Source: an uncultured Prevotella sp. (lineage in GTDB: Bacteria > Bacteroidota > Bacteroidia > Bacteroidales > Bacteroidaceae). Taken from it: a DNA stretch of 64,000 bases. Position 1 is the first letter of the stretch. Each line of letters opens with the position of its first letter. Under the pieces are notes generated by a model. That model ran no database searches and had not been told where the DNA came from. It was given only the letters and a program-made list of their open reading frames with translations. The stretch covers positions 12,710 through 76,709 of the forward strand of contig CAJOIX010000004.1 in NCBI GenBank assembly GCA_905234815.1, given 5' to 3'. Positions 19,092 to 29,083 of the stretch are shown here, one piece after another. The translations under genes were made by a program, and so were the position numbers.

Positions 19092-19877
19092 TTATATCCA
19101 TAATTTCCAAAGGGCACGGATTGCATAACTGACGTAGCAGAAACAGGAATAGGGCAATGATAGGTGTTCTATGTTGCGATAGATGTTCCACTGCCATGAA
19201 AGGATGGATATCTTCTTTGATGTCACTGATGACTCATGCAAACGATAAAAGGCAGTGACGGAATCTGTATTTCGAGCCAGATAACCTCGTTTGAGTATTT
19301 GGAGCCACATGGCATAGTCCTCATGGTGAATATCGAGAATTTTCACTGTTCCTACTTTCTGCCGGTCGTAGATTCCTGTAAGATTCCCTATAACGTTACC
19401 ATAGAGCAATCGCCGATAATCGCACGTATGAGGTGCCCGCACCACACGTCCCCTTCTTTCTCCCGTCGATGAAATCTTCTCATAGTCAGAATACACCACT
19501 GCGACATTGGAATGGTTAAACAATGGTAATTGCTCACTCAGTTTTTCGGGCTGCCATACATCGTCGCTATCAAGAAAGGCGATGTATCTTCCTCGTGCCT
19601 GTTGAAGCGCATAGTTGCGGGGCGACGAGGGCATGCCTGTACGACATTCGTTGAAAAAGAGGTGTATGCGCGAATCGTGCCTACCGAATTCTCTTACAAT
19701 ATCGGGTGTATTGTCTGTGGAGCCGTCGTCAACAACGAGCAGTTCCCAGTCGGTATAGGTCTGGTGTATGACTGATATAATTGCTTCGCCTATATATGCA
19801 GCGGAGTTATATGTAGGCATTATGATGGATACCAATCCATCGGTGAAAGTTTTTCCCGTATCAACGTTATTATTCAC
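19092..19877 (-). CDS. Glycosyltransferase family 2
   Basis: VSIIMPTYNSAAYIGEAIISVIHQT...VVDDGSTDNT...FLDSDDVWQPEKL. Confidence 0.95.
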   Translation of the reverse strand: MNNNVDTGKTFTDGLVSIIMPTYNSAAYIGEAIISVIHQTYTDWELLVVDDGSTDNTPDIVREFGRHDSRIHLFFNECRTGMPSSPRNYALQQARGRYIAFLDSDDVWQPEKLSEQLPLFNHSNVAVVYSDYEKISSTGERRGRVVRAPHTCDYRRLLYGNVIGNLTGIYDRQKVGTVKILDIHHEDYAMWLQILKRGYLARNTDSVTAFYRLHESSVTSKKISILSWQWNIYRNIEHLSLPYSCFCYVSYAIRALWKLWI

Positions 19878-19940
19878 TATTCAAATCTTTATTTTATGGG
19901 AGTGAGTGTTAATTCATTTAGTACAAACTACATAGCAACT

Positions 19941-20861
19941 TTACTCTGCGTTCCGCCTCATGCTAAGGCTGTAATACAGATCAGGTGCTATGATGTTAAG
20001 GCAACGGGCAAAGATAACAAAAAAGAATTTCATGCGGTTATAGCGACTCATGAATATCAGGATGTCGCGTATGGAGTGCAAGGGTGATGAAAAGTAAGCC
20101 CACCTCTGCCTTATCGTCATGGCAACAATTTTTTTATGTTCCTGCTCCTCATTGTCGTGGTCGTTGTCGCATCTTCCGCATATCTTACCTGTGACAAGTA
20201 CAGGGAATCCTTTGCGAGCAGCATCGATGCCATAAGCCCAGTCAGCACAACTGTGATGGTATCTGTCGCATAAAATACCAATCTTGTTGACTACATTCTG
20301 ACTAACGAGCAAGATGTTTGCGTTTGTCATAAGACATTCCTGAGGGTTGCCGGTAGGAAGAATACTTGTCGATTTTCCGAAAATTCCGCGGGCATAACGC
20401 TTGCCGCCGTATGTAATTTCGCGACCATCCATACTGCTCACTATACCTGCATAGACACCACCTTTGCCGTATGTGTGCAGGGCGTAATAGTGGGTGCGCA
20501 GAAGTTCAATGAGTGAATCCTCGAGGAACACCGTGTCGTCGTTGATGAGCAGATAGAAATCCCAAATTGAGTTGTCACTCATGGCCGAGTGCCACGCAAG
20601 TCGCATGCCTCCTGCCCAGAACAGGTTGCCGTTGCCTGGCACAATGCGCATATCCCGATTGGAGAAGTTGGCCAACACATCGGCAGCAGTGCCGTCGGTG
20701 CAGTTGTCGTCAGTCAGGTACAGACGTACCACCACCTTTCTGCTTTCACTATCATTATAATTGTCAACAGCAGTGAAAAGTGTGCGTAGAGCAGCAAGAG
20801 TCTTTTCCTTGCGATTGTGACATGTGACGAGGACTGCAATATTATAAGGTTGATTATCCAT
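19941..20861 (-). CDS. Glycosyltransferase family 2 (rhamnosyltransferase-like)
   Basis: VLVTCHNRKEKTLAAL...LTDDNCTDGTA...GNLFWAGGMRLAW...LLINDDT. Confidence 0.92.
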   Translation of the reverse strand: MDNQPYNIAVLVTCHNRKEKTLAALRTLFTAVDNYNDSESRKVVVRLYLTDDNCTDGTAADVLANFSNRDMRIVPGNGNLFWAGGMRLAWHSAMSDNSIWDFYLLINDDTVFLEDSLIELLRTHYYALHTYGKGGVYAGIVSSMDGREITYGGKRYARGIFGKSTSILPTGNPQECLMTNANILLVSQNVVNKIGILCDRYHHSCADWAYGIDAARKGFPVLVTGKICGRCDNDHDNEEQEHKKIVAMTIRQRWAYFSSPLHSIRDILIFMSRYNRMKFFFVIFARCLNIIAPDLYYSLSMRRNAE

Positions 20862-20877
20862 GTTTTGTCGTTATAGT

Positions 20878-21936
20878 TTAGGCGAAGAGTTGGTCTAACT
20901 TACCGAGGGTGTTACCTTCGGAAAAGGCATTCTTCGCAAACTCGTATGCTGCGTCGGTGTATTGTTGTCTCAGGGAAGGGTCTTTCAGCCGTTGCAGCCC
21001 CTTGAGTATTGCATCACTGTCGGCTGGCGGAATAACGATACCCGATACACCATCGTGTATGGTCTCGGTATTTCCGCCCACACTGGTGACCAGTGCAGCA
21101 CAACGCATGTTGACTGCTTCAAGCAACGCCATCGAGTGATTCTCGTTGAGCGTGGCAAAGAGAAAAATGTCGGCATCGCGCAGCAACTCACACACGTCAT
21201 CGCGATTTCCCAGCAAGTACAGCCGCTCATTTACGATTGCTCCGGCACATTGCTTGCGATATTCTTCCAGGTAGTCGCCATCGCCAATAATAACAAATAC
21301 AAGACTGTCATCACAGCATTTGTTGATGGCATCTATAATATAGGCATGGCCTTTCCGATCGGTCACGCGCCCAACTGTTGTCACGATGGTTTTATCGGAT
21401 GGTATGTTCAGCATGTCGCGCAATTTCCCCTTTGATATGCCCTGCTCATCAATATTGGGGAAGGTGTTGTAAATAACTCCACTATTGGCTCCTTTGCGAC
21501 AGCACTTCAGAGCGCCCACGATATTTTGTTCCGACAGGCACACCGTGAATACTTTATCGGCAAGGAAAACTTCAATAGGCTCTATCACGTATTTCAGAAT
21601 TGTGCGGCGAAGTGTGCGTTCGGGCACATCCCAGTCGGAACCATGTACAGAAAGAACGATGCGTTTGACATTGGAAAACTTTGCCGCAAGGGTCATGAGA
21701 AACCCTACATACTGTAGTCCGCTAATATAGATACAATCTGCATGCTGGGCATTGATAAGTCTGGCATAATGGTGCACAAACCATATAGCCTTAATGGGAT
21801 TATATCCGCAACCGCCCTGTTGACTGATTCTCACAAATCTGTATTTTCTTGCAAGATAGGAGCGCTCTATGCGGTCTAGCACGGTGTTCGGTCCGCCAAT
21901 GTTGTATTGTATGTCGTGAAGCAATATCTTTCTCAT
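20878..21936 (-). CDS. Glycosyltransferase family 4
   Basis: TTVGRVTDRKGHAYIIDAI...IIGDGDYLEEY...NENHSMALLEAVNMRCAALVTSVGGNTE. Confidence 0.94.
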   Translation of the reverse strand: MRKILLHDIQYNIGGPNTVLDRIERSYLARKYRFVRISQQGGCGYNPIKAIWFVHHYARLINAQHADCIYISGLQYVGFLMTLAAKFSNVKRIVLSVHGSDWDVPERTLRRTILKYVIEPIEVFLADKVFTVCLSEQNIVGALKCCRKGANSGVIYNTFPNIDEQGISKGKLRDMLNIPSDKTIVTTVGRVTDRKGHAYIIDAINKCCDDSLVFVIIGDGDYLEEYRKQCAGAIVNERLYLLGNRDDVCELLRDADIFLFATLNENHSMALLEAVNMRCAALVTSVGGNTETIHDGVSGIVIPPADSDAILKGLQRLKDPSLRQQYTDAAYEFAKNAFSEGNTLGKLDQLFA

Positions 21937-23189
21937 TCCGTAATCTCCTCATTTGTTGTCAAACTTACCGTTTTCTTAGTCTGCTGCTCATAGTATGCCT
22001 CGCTGTGAGCTGCAACGAGCATGAAGAATGAAATAAGCCAGATAGCATTATAGAACACAAAGAAGAACCCATCAAGAGCATATAACAACCCAAAGGTGAA
22101 GAACGCGAAATACATCTTGTCCCCACTCTGCCGGTATCTTCGCCATTGTCTGATCGTAAACACGAGCATCAGCGAGGTATAGAGCAACATGCCGATAAGC
22201 CCCAAGTCGGCGAAAGCTTCAAGGTAAGAGTTGTGTGCAATTTCCCTTCGGTCAGAAACTCCTTGAAAGTTTGCGCTACCTATTCCAAGGGGGAAATGAT
22301 CCACACCCACCTCTATGGCATTTTCTATAAGGCCGAATCGAGTGTCTTCAGTAATGTTTATTTCAGCCCTCTGTTTGAGGAAACTGTCGTTATATGCCTT
22401 TTCTACTTGTCCAGATGCTGCTATCAAACAGATTAAGACAATGATGCAGAAAAGGACTTTACTTTTTACAGATACCCCCTTGATGAAGCGTATATAGATG
22501 AGCATGGCATAGAGGGGCAGCTGAATAATAAGTACTTGCCTAGAGGCTGTCAGTAGAGCAACACCGAATGACATAGGGAACATCACCCAGAATGCGATTG
22601 TCCACAAAAAACGCAACGTTTTGTGTTCCACTATTTCGCTGAGAACATAGCAAAGGAACGAGAAATAAAATGTGTAGTATGCAAGAGTGTTGGCATTGAG
22701 GTTCTCATCGTTCAGACGGTCGCTATTATCAGTCATGAACACGAGGATGTGGTGCGCCGCATAGTTCCATGCACTAATATACAGCAGTACCCATACAAAA
22801 TAGAGGTATGGCGCGTTACTCAGTTTCCGACCTTGTATGGAGACGACGTATGACAGCAGGTACGCTCCAAGCAGTGCATGCAACTCAAGACTCGCCAATT
22901 CTTTGTTGTCGGCCCATAGATAGGCTATGCAGTCCCATACAAACAGCAGGTATAGAATCTTTTCGTACACATTCATACGAAAGCCTTTGTTCGCCAGCGT
23001 GCTCAACAGGAATGCTATAGGTAGCGCTATATAGAGTCCGACCTTATTGGCCGTTTCTGAAAGCAAGCTGAACATGGCTGCAATCCACATCATGACAATG
23101 CTAATACCGCTGAACAGGTTGGGGGCGATGTATCTTATTCTCTTTATTCTCATTTTTATCAGGGGTATCTGATTACTGAGCCACGGCAT
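21933..23189 (-). CDS. O-antigen ligase/polymerase-like membrane protein (Wzy candidate)
   Basis: Multi-TM protein with ASRQVLIIQLPLYAML and AHNSYLEAFADLGLIGMLLY (Wzy_C-like). Confidence 0.85.
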   Translation of the reverse strand: MPWLSNQIPLIKMRIKRIRYIAPNLFSGISIVMMWIAAMFSLLSETANKVGLYIALPIAFLLSTLANKGFRMNVYEKILYLLFVWDCIAYLWADNKELASLELHALLGAYLLSYVVSIQGRKLSNAPYLYFVWVLLYISAWNYAAHHILVFMTDNSDRLNDENLNANTLAYYTFYFSFLCYVLSEIVEHKTLRFLWTIAFWVMFPMSFGVALLTASRQVLIIQLPLYAMLIYIRFIKGVSVKSKVLFCIIVLICLIAASGQVEKAYNDSFLKQRAEINITEDTRFGLIENAIEVGVDHFPLGIGSANFQGVSDRREIAHNSYLEAFADLGLIGMLLYTSLMLVFTIRQWRRYRQSGDKMYFAFFTFGLLYALDGFFFVFYNAIWLISFFMLVAAHSEAYYEQQTKKTVSLTTNEEITE

Positions 23190-23296
23190 AGGGATGCCTT
23201 ACATTAAAAAAGGTATGTAACGGTGCAAAGCATAACCTTATCATAAATGGGCGGTTCATCCTTACTGACTGGTAGCGCATCATTGTATATTTCACT

Positions 23297-24262
23297 TTAA
23301 GAATTTGTTGCATAATGCTTCTTCGTAGGGAGCACATGAAAAGCAACTAATATATACATCATTTTATAATATGTCGGTATTCTTCTACTTAATATAAATT
23401 TCAGTAAGGGCATCTCTTTACACACTTTATTCCATTCTTTTCTACATTCCTTCAAATACAATACGTTATATAAATGATATACACTTGCAAAACGTAAATA
23501 TGATTTTGCGAAGGCTTTATCTTTAACTACCAACTGCCCTGCATCTATAATCCCGATTAACCTATCAACATTCCCTTTCATTAGTTCATAATTCCGTTTA
23601 CATTTTGCTACTGTTTTTGCTTGGGTAATGGAGTCTTTGTTGTACCAATAATTGTAATAATCCTTAGGAATATAAGCTATATTTTTACAATGCGAGAATA
23701 ATTGAAAGAAAGTCAACATATCCTCACCCATGGTTCCTTCAGGAAATATTATTTTATTGTAGCAAGTATTTCTGAACATTTTGTTGCATAGAGACCAAGA
23801 ATCCCTTTGAAACAAGCAATTTTCTGTAAACTCTTTAATATCCGCAAAATGACATCCTATTACTATGGTTCTGTTATCCTCTGTGACTTTTGCAAAATCA
23901 CACACCACCACATCTGCATCTGCTTCCTTCGCCTTCTCATACATAGCACGATACATATCCTTATCCACCCAGTCGTCTGAGTCGCAATGTACCACATACT
24001 CGCCCGTGGCATTCAGCACTCCCCATTTTCTTACCGCAGGCAGTCCAGAGTTCTGCTCCATTCTATGAATCCTCACCTGCCTCTTCCGCTGCGGATATTC
24101 TTCCAAAACGGAGTATAGTATCTCCATGCTCATGTCTGTTGTGCAGTCGTCAACAAACAGATACTCAATGTTGTCCAGCGTCTGTTCGAACAAACTCCTC
24201 ACACAACGTTCAATATATTCCTCAACTCCATACACGGGGACTATAACACTAACTTTTGCCAT
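23297..24262 (-). CDS. Glycosyltransferase family 2
   Basis: VSVIVPVYGVEEYIERCVRSLFEQTLDNIEYLFVDDCTTD...HCDSDDWVD. Confidence 0.95.
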   Translation of the reverse strand: MAKVSVIVPVYGVEEYIERCVRSLFEQTLDNIEYLFVDDCTTDMSMEILYSVLEEYPQRKRQVRIHRMEQNSGLPAVRKWGVLNATGEYVVHCDSDDWVDKDMYRAMYEKAKEADADVVVCDFAKVTEDNRTIVIGCHFADIKEFTENCLFQRDSWSLCNKMFRNTCYNKIIFPEGTMGEDMLTFFQLFSHCKNIAYIPKDYYNYWYNKDSITQAKTVAKCKRNYELMKGNVDRLIGIIDAGQLVVKDKAFAKSYLRFASVYHLYNVLYLKECRKEWNKVCKEMPLLKFILSRRIPTYYKMMYILVAFHVLPTKKHYATNS

Positions 24263-24370
24263 TTTTGTTGAATCTATTAATCTGTGCTGAACATGTTTAT
24301 GCGAAAAAGGTTTTTATTGCACGTTGCAGGGTTACTGCACGGTTATATGCTACAGTGATAATGGAAATCT

Positions 24371-25918
24371 TCATGCTTTTGTGGAATTACGAATTGTCAG
24401 CTTACTACGAATAAATTGTAGAATCGTTTGCCGCTCACCATTATTGAGCAACACAAAAAAGAACAGTGGTATAGCCACAGCGCAATCAATGACACACAGG
24501 CATATCAATCTGATGAATGACTGTGGCAAGAGTGTTTTTACAGCCGCAGGAATTATGGGCATGATTATGGCCATGATAAGGCACGGCAATAATACGCCCA
24601 ACAGATATGCTCTGATATTGAACGGGAAATAATGATGTGTTATGATGAGACACGCTGACTGTAGGAGAATTGAAAATACTATGGTGATGACAAAAGAACT
24701 TATTGCATCGAAACCCATGTGCAGGAATATATAACAACATGGCAGCAAACAGACGTTGATGATAGTGCTCGCAATCTCATAATGTTTTATGCGTCCCGTG
24801 GCCATGGTGAGCTGTGTACATGGAGTGTTAAGAGTGCAGATTACAGCATCGATAATCATTAAAATGGAGAATATACCTGTATTGGACGGCACACTATCGC
24901 CGAGCCATAGATGCAGCACATTGTTCATCTCAAGACATAAGGGAACGGCTAAGGTCAGTAACAGTGCGAAACAAATCTTCGATTCTGTGAAGAACAACTG
25001 TTCGGCGCGACGCTTATTCTCAGCAGCCACGGCGTTAATAACCTGCGGCGCAAAAGCTACGCTGATATTGGTTGTGAAATTGGCAATGGCATTGGTCACC
25101 TGCATGGCCAGTCCCCGCGCGGCATTTACCACGGGGCCGAAGAAACTATTAAGCAGTAGGCTTAGACCCTGTCCCCGAAGCATGAAAGCAAACGTACCAA
25201 TTAGATTCCAACCAGTGAACGACAACAGCGACCTGACAATATCGATGTCAATGCGTCTTGACAGATGGAGAAAGCGCCATACTCGGAATGTATAGCCTGA
25301 GTATAGCAAGAAGTCTAACAGTGAAATTCCGCAAAGCATCATACCATAGGCCGACAGGTGGTCGTATGACAGTCTTGTCAAGGATAGAGTGGCAATAAAC
25401 TTGAGCAGTATGTCTATGATGCTCACAGCCGAGTAGTATCCCATGCGCTCTTGCGAGATAATAAGACCGACAAATGGTATCTGCATGATTTGAAATACCA
25501 TTGACACTACCGCCGTGTGAAATAAAAACAGTGTAACACTGAAACGAGAAGTGGGTACAACCAGTTGATTGTAGATATACCACAATCCACCAGTTTCGAG
25601 GAGTAGCAACACCACCAAGGCCAGTATGATGTGAATGTAGAAGCCGTTGGAGAACACCTGTTGAATACCGCGTTCTCCGTCCTTCGTTCCAGCATAGTTG
25701 TAATACCGTTGCAGCGTTGCTGACAGTGTGGTATTGAAGAAGCCGAACAGTGTTACGAATCCTATCACAATTGTATAAGTCCCGAAATCAATGTCGCCAA
25801 GGATGTGAATCAACACCCTTACCAAGCAAAGATTTACTACAAGAACGAAGAACATCCTTATATAGAGACTAAGGGTGTTCTTTGCAATACGACGATTATC
25901 TTGTAGTGATATAGGCAT
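24371..25918 (-). CDS. Oligosaccharide flippase (Wzx-like)
   Basis: Multi-TM MOP/PST-like protein; LCLVRVLIHILGDIDFGTYTIVIGFVTLFGFFNTTLS. Confidence 0.9.
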   Translation of the reverse strand: MPISLQDNRRIAKNTLSLYIRMFFVLVVNLCLVRVLIHILGDIDFGTYTIVIGFVTLFGFFNTTLSATLQRYYNYAGTKDGERGIQQVFSNGFYIHIILALVVLLLLETGGLWYIYNQLVVPTSRFSVTLFLFHTAVVSMVFQIMQIPFVGLIISQERMGYYSAVSIIDILLKFIATLSLTRLSYDHLSAYGMMLCGISLLDFLLYSGYTFRVWRFLHLSRRIDIDIVRSLLSFTGWNLIGTFAFMLRGQGLSLLLNSFFGPVVNAARGLAMQVTNAIANFTTNISVAFAPQVINAVAAENKRRAEQLFFTESKICFALLLTLAVPLCLEMNNVLHLWLGDSVPSNTGIFSILMIIDAVICTLNTPCTQLTMATGRIKHYEIASTIINVCLLPCCYIFLHMGFDAISSFVITIVFSILLQSACLIITHHYFPFNIRAYLLGVLLPCLIMAIIMPIIPAAVKTLLPQSFIRLICLCVIDCAVAIPLFFFVLLNNGERQTILQFIRSKLTIRNSTKA

Positions 25919-25920
25919 CT

Positions 25921-25953
25921 GTCAGAATATTGTCAGAATATTGTCAGAATATT
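25921..25953. repeat. 3 x 11-nt tandem repeat GTCAGAATATT
   Basis: Three perfect copies at 25921, 25932 and 25943. Confidence 0.98.
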
Positions 25954-26978
25954 ATGTCACGCGTGTAAATAATCAGGGCAACTAATAGCGAAATGAATGT
26001 TACTCCCAACACAAAGATCATGCGTTTGGGTCCAGCAGGCTTGATGGGAACGCTGGCCGATTTCAACACAGTGAAAGCGGGAGTGCGTTCTTGCAGTTTT
26101 GCCTCTGCCTGTTGCAGTTGGGTATTAAGCGTACTATAGGTATTGAACTTCAGTTGCATATCATTTTCCAGGTCTTCTTGTTTTGACCTGTAACTTTGAA
26201 GCATCACGTCAGTATTGGCATCAGCATAACTGCCATATAGACGCCGAGACTTCTCATAGACTTCTTTGGCCTTCTGCGTAAGTTTCTTGTAGTATTCCAC
26301 ATCGTTACTGGCTTTGCCTGTCCGGTATTCCGTTATGAACGATTGTAGCTGCTGCATGGCTCTCTCCGACATGGTAGCAGCAATAAGTGGGTCCTGATCT
26401 TTGATGGTTATTGTTATGACATTTGTCTTTTTGTCAACCGAGCACTTTATTCTATTCTTTATGGCATAAAATATGTCGTCCTCTTCTTTTGAGAGCCTGA
26501 AAGGGTCTATCTTGTGATTATCTTTCGCATCACTCGACTTCTTAGAAAAAAGCATTTTCAGCGGCCAGAGCATCTTTGCCCAAGGACTGGATTTCTGATG
26601 CTTGAGCAGATAATTGTAATAAGTGGTATCTATTTTCCCATCAATGCTTTTAACTGGGCTGTCAATAAGTGTCACGACGAAGTTGTTTGACTTCATCAAC
26701 TCGGGATACAATTCAGGCGATATAGCATCTATCGCAAGTTCACTACCGAGGTTAAAGCCCATCGATGATGCGATGCTGGCGAGACTGCCACTGGATCCGT
26801 TGGGGAGTCCCAACTCGGGCGCCAGCTCCACTGAGCAGGTATAGTATCTTGGCACGGGAAGAATGATTACAGACGAAACAACAACGGCAATCACAGCGAT
26901 AGTAAGAAGTTTCCATTTTATCTTGAATACCCTTTCAAGCAGGGCGCCCAGATTTATATCTTGTGAAGTATTATCCAT
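25944..26978 (-). CDS. Wzz/chain-length determinant family protein
   Basis: N-terminal LLERVFKIKWKLLTIAVIAVVVSSVIILPVPRYYTCSVELAPEL; C-terminal PIKPAGPKRMIFVLGVTFISLLVALII. Confidence 0.9.
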   Translation of the reverse strand: MDNTSQDINLGALLERVFKIKWKLLTIAVIAVVVSSVIILPVPRYYTCSVELAPELGLPNGSSGSLASIASSMGFNLGSELAIDAISPELYPELMKSNNFVVTLIDSPVKSIDGKIDTTYYNYLLKHQKSSPWAKMLWPLKMLFSKKSSDAKDNHKIDPFRLSKEEDDIFYAIKNRIKCSVDKKTNVITITIKDQDPLIAATMSERAMQQLQSFITEYRTGKASNDVEYYKKLTQKAKEVYEKSRRLYGSYADANTDVMLQSYRSKQEDLENDMQLKFNTYSTLNTQLQQAEAKLQERTPAFTVLKSASVPIKPAGPKRMIFVLGVTFISLLVALIIYTRDIIF

Positions 26979-27061
26979 AGTTTGTTTTTTATGATGCTTC
27001 TTTTTTATTTTAATAGGATTTCCAAATTAGGATTATCTTATTTAGAATAATTTATAGCTGT

Positions 27062-27079
27062 CCGCAAAAATTTTTGCGG
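27062..27079. other. Perfect 18-bp palindrome CCGCAAAAATTTTTGCGG
   Basis: Self-complementary; lies between the export-gene remnant and the wzz-like gene. Confidence 0.9.
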
Positions 27080-27098
27080 GCAGCAATCATTTCTTTCT

Positions 27099-27370
27099 TT
27101 ACTTTATCAGGTTGGCAATGGTGGCAATCATCGTGGCGATAGAGGCTGTTGAAGAGGAGATAGAGAGCCATTCGGCGAGTGAATGTAGATTCTTGGACTT
27201 GGAGGGCACTACAATCTCGCAGCCTGGGCGTATCTTGGCATTATGGCCCACCTTGGCCACCTTGCCGTTCATGTAGATGATGTAGGTTTGAATTCGTTTC
27301 CATGTCTCACCTTTCGCCTTCCTCGGTGTTTTCTCAATTATTATAACGCAAGAGTAAACATATTATTATG
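27099..27370 (-). pseudogene. C-terminal remnant of a polysaccharide export (Wza/SLBB) protein
   Basis: Minus strand reads ...CVIIIEKTPRKAKGETWKRIQTYIIYMNGKVAKVGHNAKIRPGCEIVVPSKSKNLHSLAEWLSISSSTASIATMIATIANLIK*; no N-terminal export domain found upstream; 5' boundary approximate. Confidence 0.75.
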
Positions 27371-27462
27371 CTGCTGTAGGATAAAGCCACAAAGCAAATG
27401 AAGAATCAAAAAATGTATAAACATTTTGTTTGGTTCGCAAATACTCCATGAATAAATTTCAT

Positions 27463-27471
27463 GCAAAGGTA
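27463..27471 (-). promoter_or_regulatory. Bacteroidetes -7 motif (TACCTTTGC on -)
   Basis: GCAAAGGTA on +; upstream of the minus-strand polysaccharide cluster. Confidence 0.5.
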
Positions 27472-27657
27472 TATTTTTTCGAGAAAATATGTCACAATTC
27501 ACATTTAAATTTTTCCATGATATTTATATTTTTTAAAAGGGTCTGTAATCATTCTTAACTATGACAAAGCACACAATAAACACATTTTCTGTGAAAATTC
27601 GCAAACCTCGGCATAAAAAAAAGAATGATTTCTTTTTGCGCTGCGCGCGATTTTTCG

Positions 27658-27666
27658 TAATTTTGC
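27658..27666 (+). promoter_or_regulatory. Bacteroidetes -7 motif TAATTTTGC
   Basis: About 60 nt upstream of nqrA. Confidence 0.5.
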
Positions 27667-27726
27667 CACATATTGTGAAGTAACCAATCGACACACACAT
27701 TAAACTAAATTATAAATTTTATTTCA

Positions 27727-29082
27727 ATGTCAAACATTATTAAACTGCGCAAGGGTTTGACTGTCAAGCTCAAGGGCGTTGCAAAGCCAGAAACAGGCCG
27801 ACTGGGTCCTGCCGAGGTATATGGCATCTGTCCTGGAGATTTTGAAGGCGTCAAGCCCAAGGTGGAAGTAAAAGAAGGGCAGTCGGTGAAAGCCGGCGAC
27901 GTGCTCTTCACAAACAAAGACTTCCCCGAGGTGAAATACTGTTCGCCCGTGAGTGGAACAGTTAAGGGCGTGGTGCGTGGAGAGCGCCGTCGGGTGCTCG
28001 CCATCGAGATTACGCCCAGTCAGGAAAATGAATATCGCGACTTCGGTGTGAAGGATATCAGCGCCCTCAGTGCCGAAGAGGCCAAAGCACTGCTGCTCGA
28101 AGGCGGTATGCTGGGCCAGTTCCGCCAACTGCCCTACGACGTATGCGCCACACCCGACGCACAGCCGAAGGGCATTTTCGTTTCTGCTTTCCGCGACATG
28201 CCGCTCGCTGCCGACTTCAACTATGAAATAGAAGGCAACGAAAAAGCTTTTGAAGCCGGACTGCAAGTGCTCGCCAAGATTGCTCCCACACACGTTTCGT
28301 TCCACAAAACGCAAACGGCGCTTATCAAGAAATTCAAGAGCAGCGAGTATCAACAGCACATTTTCGACGGCAAATGCCCGGCTGGTAACGCCTCTGTGCA
28401 GGTGAACAATATCGACCCTGTGAACAAGGGCGAAACCGTTTGGATGGTCGATCCAATGGTTGTGGTATTCATCGGCCGACTGGTGAACGAAGGTAAGTAC
28501 GATGTGCACCGCCGTATTGCCATCGCAGGTTCATGCGTAACAAGTGCTGGCTACATCGAGACCCTGCCCGGACAGACCATGCAGCACATGCTCGAAGGCA
28601 ATCTCGTGCGTACCGATCACATCCGTATCATCAACGGAAACCCGCTCGTAGGCACCAAGACGTCGTTCGAAGGCTACCTCTCGTCGGCTGTATCAGAAGT
28701 AACGGTGATACCCGAAGGCGACAACGTGGAAGAAGTGCTCGGATGGATTATGCCCCGTTCGAAGCAGATTTCCTTCTCGCGCACCTATTTGCCTTGGCTT
28801 CTCTCCCACTCTCGCAAATACGATGTTGACGCCCGCATAAAGGGCGGTCAGCGCCACATGATCATGAGTGGAGAATACGATCGCGTGTTCCCCATGGACA
28901 TTTACCCTGAACAACTCATCAAAGCCATCATTGCCGGCGACATTGACCGCCAAGAGCAACTTGGCATTTATGAAGTAACACCACAAGACTTCGCACTGGC
29001 CGAATTCCTCTGCTCATCAAAGATGGAGCTGCAGCGAATCGTGCGCGAAGGACTGGACAAGCTAAGAAAGGAGAACACGTAG
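27727..29082 (+). CDS. nqrA: Na+-translocating NADH:quinone reductase subunit A
   Basis: IKLRKGLTVKLKGVAKPE start; first gene of the canonical nqrABCDEF order. Confidence 0.96.
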   Translation: MSNIIKLRKGLTVKLKGVAKPETGRLGPAEVYGICPGDFEGVKPKVEVKEGQSVKAGDVLFTNKDFPEVKYCSPVSGTVKGVVRGERRRVLAIEITPSQENEYRDFGVKDISALSAEEAKALLLEGGMLGQFRQLPYDVCATPDAQPKGIFVSAFRDMPLAADFNYEIEGNEKAFEAGLQVLAKIAPTHVSFHKTQTALIKKFKSSEYQQHIFDGKCPAGNASVQVNNIDPVNKGETVWMVDPMVVVFIGRLVNEGKYDVHRRIAIAGSCVTSAGYIETLPGQTMQHMLEGNLVRTDHIRIINGNPLVGTKTSFEGYLSSAVSEVTVIPEGDNVEEVLGWIMPRSKQISFSRTYLPWLLSHSRKYDVDARIKGGQRHMIMSGEYDRVFPMDIYPEQLIKAIIAGDIDRQEQLGIYEVTPQDFALAEFLCSSKMELQRIVREGLDKLRKENT

Positions 29083-29083
29083 T

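Noticed and set aside
18338-26978. Glycosyltransferase cluster as a novel system
   Set aside because: Gene content (sugar transferase, GTs, Wzy-like, Wzx, Wzz) is a standard Wzx/Wzy-type surface polysaccharide locus; only the truncated export gene and the 11-nt repeat are unusual.
27730-28509. 259-aa minus-strand ORF opposite nqrA
   Set aside because: Shadow of nqrA; no domain signal.
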